NCBI RefSeq assembly: GCF_002197755.1
Contig: NZ_NHOT01000004.1
Coordinates: 1 to 64,000, forward strand
DNA from: Pedobacter sp. AJM
GTDB taxonomy: Bacteria; Bacteroidota; Bacteroidia; Sphingobacteriales; Sphingobacteriaceae
Reading direction: 5' to 3'
Length of the DNA: 64,000 nt
Under the pieces are notes generated by a model, which had not been told where the DNA came from, made no database searches, and was given only the letters and a program-made list of their open reading frames with translations. The stretch's first letter is position 1. Each line of letters starts with the position of its first letter. Positions 61,212-64,000 of the stretch are shown here, piece by piece. Both the position numbers and the translations under genes were made by a program.

Positions 61212-61991
61212 ATGGGGATAATTACTTTAACAACAGATTTAGGTTCGAAAGATTTTTACCAGAGTGCCCTTAAAGGTAGCCTGCTAAGTCTTATGCCTAA
61301 TGTTAATTTAGTTGATATTACCCATGAAGTTCCTGCTTTCAATATTTCATATGCAGCATTTGTTTTAAAGAATGCTTATCCATATTTCCCAAAGAACACT
61401 GTACATTTAATAGGGATTGATTCCGTTTACAGTGAAAACACTAAATACATTGCTATCAGGCACCGTGATCATTATTTTGTAGGGGCAGATAATGGTATCT
61501 TTTCTTTGCTTTTTGATGATATACCTGAGGATGTGGTAGAACTGAATATTATGCAGGATTTAAAATATCTTCATTTTCCCCTGGTTGATATTTTTGTTAA
61601 AGCGGCCACGCATCTGGCTAAAGGTGGCAGGTTAAAGGATATTGGTTTACCTGTAGCTCAAATTGAACAGAAAATGCTGCTTCACCCTGTAATTGAACGG
61701 GATATTATTCGTGGAAGTGTGGTTTACATTGATACATTCTGCAATGTAATTACCAATATCACAAAAGATCTTTTTACACGCATCCAGAAAAACCGTGATT
61801 TCACCTTATATTTCCGCAAGAGTGAAACCATTACACAATTGAGCTGGCATTATAATGAAGTGCAGGAAGGTGAAAAACTTTGCTTGTTCGGCATCAGTAA
61901 CCATTTAGAAATTGCCATCAACAAAGGTAAAGCCAGTGGCTTATTGGGCCTGCACCTGGGCGATATTGTAAGGGTTGAGTTTCATTCTTAA
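61212..61991 (+). CDS. SAM hydroxide adenosyltransferase (DUF62 family)
   Basis: A 259-aa protein of the SAM-hydrolase/fluorinase superfamily that converts S-adenosylmethionine to adenosine and methionine with hydroxide. Core motifs: LTTDLGSKDFYQSALKGSLL, DITHEVPAFNISYAAFVL, HYFVGADNGIFSLLF and YIDTFCNVITNITKDLF. The start is Met 61212 (MGIITLTTD); the frame to 61152 is not conserved. It is divergent from phoH. Confidence 0.92.
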   Translation: MGIITLTTDLGSKDFYQSALKGSLLSLMPNVNLVDITHEVPAFNISYAAFVLKNAYPYFPKNTVHLIGIDSVYSENTKYIAIRHRDHYFVGADNGIFSLLFDDIPEDVVELNIMQDLKYLHFPLVDIFVKAATHLAKGGRLKDIGLPVAQIEQKMLLHPVIERDIIRGSVVYIDTFCNVITNITKDLFTRIQKNRDFTLYFRKSETITQLSWHYNEVQEGEKLCLFGISNHLEIAINKGKASGLLGLHLGDIVRVEFHS

Positions 61992-62096
61992 AAAAAGCTA
62001 AGCTGAAAGCTGTACCTGATTTCATAATCTAATTCCACACTTTCTATCTTTCAGTGGCAAATAAAACAACTTCCACTGTTTTCACGTTTATATCTC

Positions 62097-62612
62097 ATGA
62101 AAAAATATTTTTATCTGCTTGTCGTCCTATCCGTAAGTTTTCAAACTTACGCCCAGCAGGATACCACGGCTTATGCTGCTCAACGGGTTAAAGTAAATGC
62201 TTTACTGGCAGAGCGAAGTGCAAAATTCGGACAATATGATGAGAGCTTAAACCAACGAACCGGAATATTTGGCTGGCAAACCAAAAAGGATATCAAAAAT
62301 TCCAATGAAATTCTTCGTGAGGTGGTGTTAACAGATAATAATATCTTTAAGGAATTAAAAGTATTAATGGAATATAAAGACCTGCAGAATCAACAAAAGG
62401 TTGCGGCTGCAGATCACTCTCAAGAAAGGATTGAGGGTTATATGAAAACCATTAAAAAGCTACAGGATCAGAATGAAATACTTCAAAAAGAATCGAACAA
62501 AAATAATTACGGAATATCTACTTACATTATTATCCTGCTGATTCTAATCCTAGTATCTATGTTTTATTTTTATAATAAGAAGATTCAAAAATATGAAAAA
62601 GGCAATATTTAA
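62097..62612 (+). CDS. hypothetical membrane-anchored coiled-coil protein
   Basis: A 171-aa exported protein: signal peptide (MKKYFYLLVVLSVSFQTYAQ), a helical region of about 110 residues with a coiled coil (RIEGYMKTIKKLQDQNEILQ), and a C-terminal transmembrane helix (TYIIILLILILVSMFYFYNK) with a short basic tail. No named family. It overlaps the following small gene by 20 bp. Confidence 0.7.
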   Translation: MKKYFYLLVVLSVSFQTYAQQDTTAYAAQRVKVNALLAERSAKFGQYDESLNQRTGIFGWQTKKDIKNSNEILREVVLTDNNIFKELKVLMEYKDLQNQQKVAAADHSQERIEGYMKTIKKLQDQNEILQKESNKNNYGISTYIIILLILILVSMFYFYNKKIQKYEKGNI

Positions 62613-62739
62613 AACTTTAGCAAAGATAAACAAGGTAGTTTTACCAAGTTTGTTTAAAAAAGATCCAAATAGGCTTACCACTTTTCAGAAAGCAATATTA
62701 GGTTATCGTTATTGGGTATTAACGAATGCTTTGGATTAA
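62593..62739 (+). CDS. small conserved-looking protein of 48 aa
   Basis: ATG 62593 to TAA 62739 encodes MKKAIFKTLAKINKVVLPSL followed by FKKDPNRLTTFQKAILGYRY and WVLTNALD. It is a basic amphipathic helix plus a short aromatic tail, a pattern I recall from small Sphingobacteriaceae proteins. Its start lies within the previous gene (20-bp overlap), so they are co-translated. Function unknown. Confidence 0.7.
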   Translation: MKKAIFKTLAKINKVVLPSLFKKDPNRLTTFQKAILGYRYWVLTNALD

Positions 62740-62755
62740 TCAAAATATCATGTTA

Positions 62756-62789
62756 AGCCTGTCGAAACACAGTTGTCTTTCGACAGGCT
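62756..62789. terminator. hairpin between convergent genes (terminator or REP-like)
   Basis: AGCCTGTCGAAA (62756-62767) and TTTCGACAGGCT (62778-62789) pair perfectly over 12 bp with a 10-nt loop. It lies between the small protein gene and serA, which converge. The sequence type also resembles short dispersed repeats, so it may be a REP-like unit. Confidence 0.65.
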
Positions 62790-62805
62790 AAGGATGAAAA
62801 ATTTA

Positions 62806-63756
62806 TTACTTCTTAAAATGCTCAATTATCAAAGTCGCCAATTCGGTACCGATACGTTCCTGCGCTTCATTGGTTGATGCACCAATATGCGGTGTTAAAG
62901 AAATTTTAGGATGTGTTAAAATCTCTGCCAAAGGTGTTGGTTCATTATTAAAAACATCTAAACCTGCAAAAGCAACTTTACCTGAATTTAAAGCTTCAAT
63001 CAGCGCCGGTTCATCAATAGTTCCTCCACGTGAACAATTTACTATCCCCACACCATTTTTCATTTTAGCAAACTCCTCTGCGCCCAAAATAGGTTGATCA
63101 GCAAAAGGCGTATGCAAACTAAAAAAATCACTTCCGGCAATTACTTCATCAAAAGAAACGGTTTGGATGGGAATGCTCACTGATTGCCCTCCCTGAAATT
63201 CCAAAGTTATTTCAGATGAAGAGGGATATAAATCATAGGCCAGTACTTTCATGCCTAATCCTAAAGCCACTTTAGCCGTTGCACGACCAATACGACCGAA
63301 ACCAATGATCCCAATGGTTTTTCCACTTAGTTCAGTCCCTTTAGCATAAGCTTTTTTAAGATTATTAAATTCTGTAGAGCCATTAACTGGCATTTTACGG
63401 TTAGCATCCTGTAAGAACCTGATCCCCGTAAATAAATGAGAGAAAACCAATTCTGCTACTGACAATGATGAGGCAGCAGGTGTATTTACCACCGCAACAC
63501 CTTGACTACGTGCGTATTCCACATCAATATTATCCATACCAACGCCTCCTCTACCAATCAATTTGATATTCGGAACGGCATCAATTAATTCTTTTCTGAC
63601 TTTTGTGGCACTACGTACCGTAATGGCATCATAATTTTTTAAAGCTTCCGCCAACTGATCCTGTGGAATGGTTTCTGTATCTACCTGGAAACCTGCTTTT
63701 TCTAATAGTTCTTTACCGATAGGATCTATTCCATCGTTTGCTAGTATCTTAATCAT
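62806..63756 (-). CDS. serA: D-3-phosphoglycerate dehydrogenase (short form)
   Basis: A 316-aa NAD-dependent 2-hydroxyacid dehydrogenase that starts serine synthesis. The dinucleotide motif TIGIIGFGRIGRATAKVAL and catalytic elements are intact: Arg in VNCSRGGTIDEPAL, Glu in LDVFNNEPTP and His in TPHIGASTNEAQERIG. It lacks the C-terminal ACT regulatory domain of the longer forms. The neighbouring serC gene, on the same strand and 61 bp upstream, supports the serine-pathway role. Confidence 0.92.
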   Translation of the reverse strand: MIKILANDGIDPIGKELLEKAGFQVDTETIPQDQLAEALKNYDAITVRSATKVRKELIDAVPNIKLIGRGGVGMDNIDVEYARSQGVAVVNTPAASSLSVAELVFSHLFTGIRFLQDANRKMPVNGSTEFNNLKKAYAKGTELSGKTIGIIGFGRIGRATAKVALGLGMKVLAYDLYPSSSEITLEFQGGQSVSIPIQTVSFDEVIAGSDFFSLHTPFADQPILGAEEFAKMKNGVGIVNCSRGGTIDEPALIEALNSGKVAFAGLDVFNNEPTPLAEILTHPKISLTPHIGASTNEAQERIGTELATLIIEHFKK

Positions 63757-63817
63757 TGTTATTTATGATTGCACAGATTACCAGGATTACACTGATAATC
63801 TGTGATTATAATTTTAA

Positions 63818-64000
63818 TTAATTTGCTTTCGCTTGTTTTTCTTCAAAAGTTTGCATGGCATCAATTAGGGCATGTACACTTGTAATAGGCAATGCATTGT
63901 ACATTGATGCCCGGAAACCGCCAACGCTTCTGTGACCTTTAATACCTACGATGCCCTGTTCTTCTGCAAATTTCAGGAATGGTTTTTCCAATTCAGCATT
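63818..64000 (-). CDS. serC: phosphoserine aminotransferase, C-terminal part (cut by the window end)
   Basis: Only the last 60 codons are in the window: [40 protein letters not shown] and [19 protein letters not shown] to the stop at 63818. [15 protein letters not shown] is the SerC signature near the C-terminus. The enzyme converts phosphohydroxypyruvate to phosphoserine, the step after SerA, and the two genes form an operon with serC first. Confidence 0.92.
   Translation of the reverse strand, partial: NAELEKPFLKFAEEQGIVGIKGHRSVGGFRASMYNALPITSVHALIDAMQTFEEKQAKAN

Overview
This window is chromosomal DNA from a Bacteroidota bacterium, most likely family Sphingobacteriaceae (Pedobacter/Mucilaginibacter-like). 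The evidence is a SusC/SusD pair, DUF6922 and AbiEii proteins, Bacteroidota-type tyrosine integrases, TAnnTTTG-type -7 promoter elements, weak Shine-Dalgarno use, an Lhr/ligase/exonuclease/PdeM repair cassette and an LptD-like protein with a fused N-terminal OstA domain. The assignment is by pattern recognition; no database search was possible.

Region 1 (1-20223) is a genomic island. It begins at the 3' end of a tRNA-Lys(TTT) gene and is bounded by an exact 80-bp direct repeat (74-153 and 20144-20223, offset 20070 bp) that contains the tRNA's terminator. A tyrosine integrase lies just inside the left end but carries an in-frame stop at codon 25. Cargo, in order: an AbiEii-type toxin-antitoxin pair, three overlapping genes of unknown function, a small membrane protein, a SusD/SusC glycan-uptake pair, an excisionase-like gene, a four-gene operon resembling the Bacillus sdp cannibalism-toxin locus (SdpC-like precursor, SdpA, SdpB and a DUF1648 membrane protein as likely immunity), a broken XRE regulator, a GH2 beta-galactosidase and two small proteins. 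The sdp-like operon lies between remnants of a second mobile element.

Region 2 (20224-23050) is a gene graveyard: broken remnants of a coiled-coil protein, a PD-(D/E)XK-like protein, an SMI1/KNR4-like protein and a lipoprotein. Region 3 (23062-33319) is accessory: aldo/keto reductase, AraC and HxlR regulators, DoxX-like and alpha/beta-hydrolase genes, a frameshifted AraC gene, a DapB paralogue with its own AraC regulator, a metallo-beta-lactamase-fold protein that has lost its metal motif, a dnaE2 3' fragment and a decayed IS3-family element.

Region 4 (33387-48954) is dominated by DNA repair and carbohydrate genes. It holds Ku, a GT4 glycosyltransferase fused to a C-terminal domain, a GH130 phosphorylase, a histidine kinase, a metallophosphoesterase and an esterase. 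A SatD/DUF3307 pair is divergent from the ligase-associated repair cassette (exonuclease, ATP-dependent ligase, DEXH helicase, PdeM). The intergenic space between SatD and the cassette carries three 20-bp palindromes with an exact 28-bp period, a probable operator array.

Region 5 (48955-64000) is core genome: thioredoxin, a 2-oxoacid dehydrogenase E2, CinA, LptD, two tandem amidases, an MlaD-type protein, RNase Z, a STAS protein, PurC, PhoH, a SAM hydroxide adenosyltransferase, two small proteins, SerA and the 3' end of SerC.
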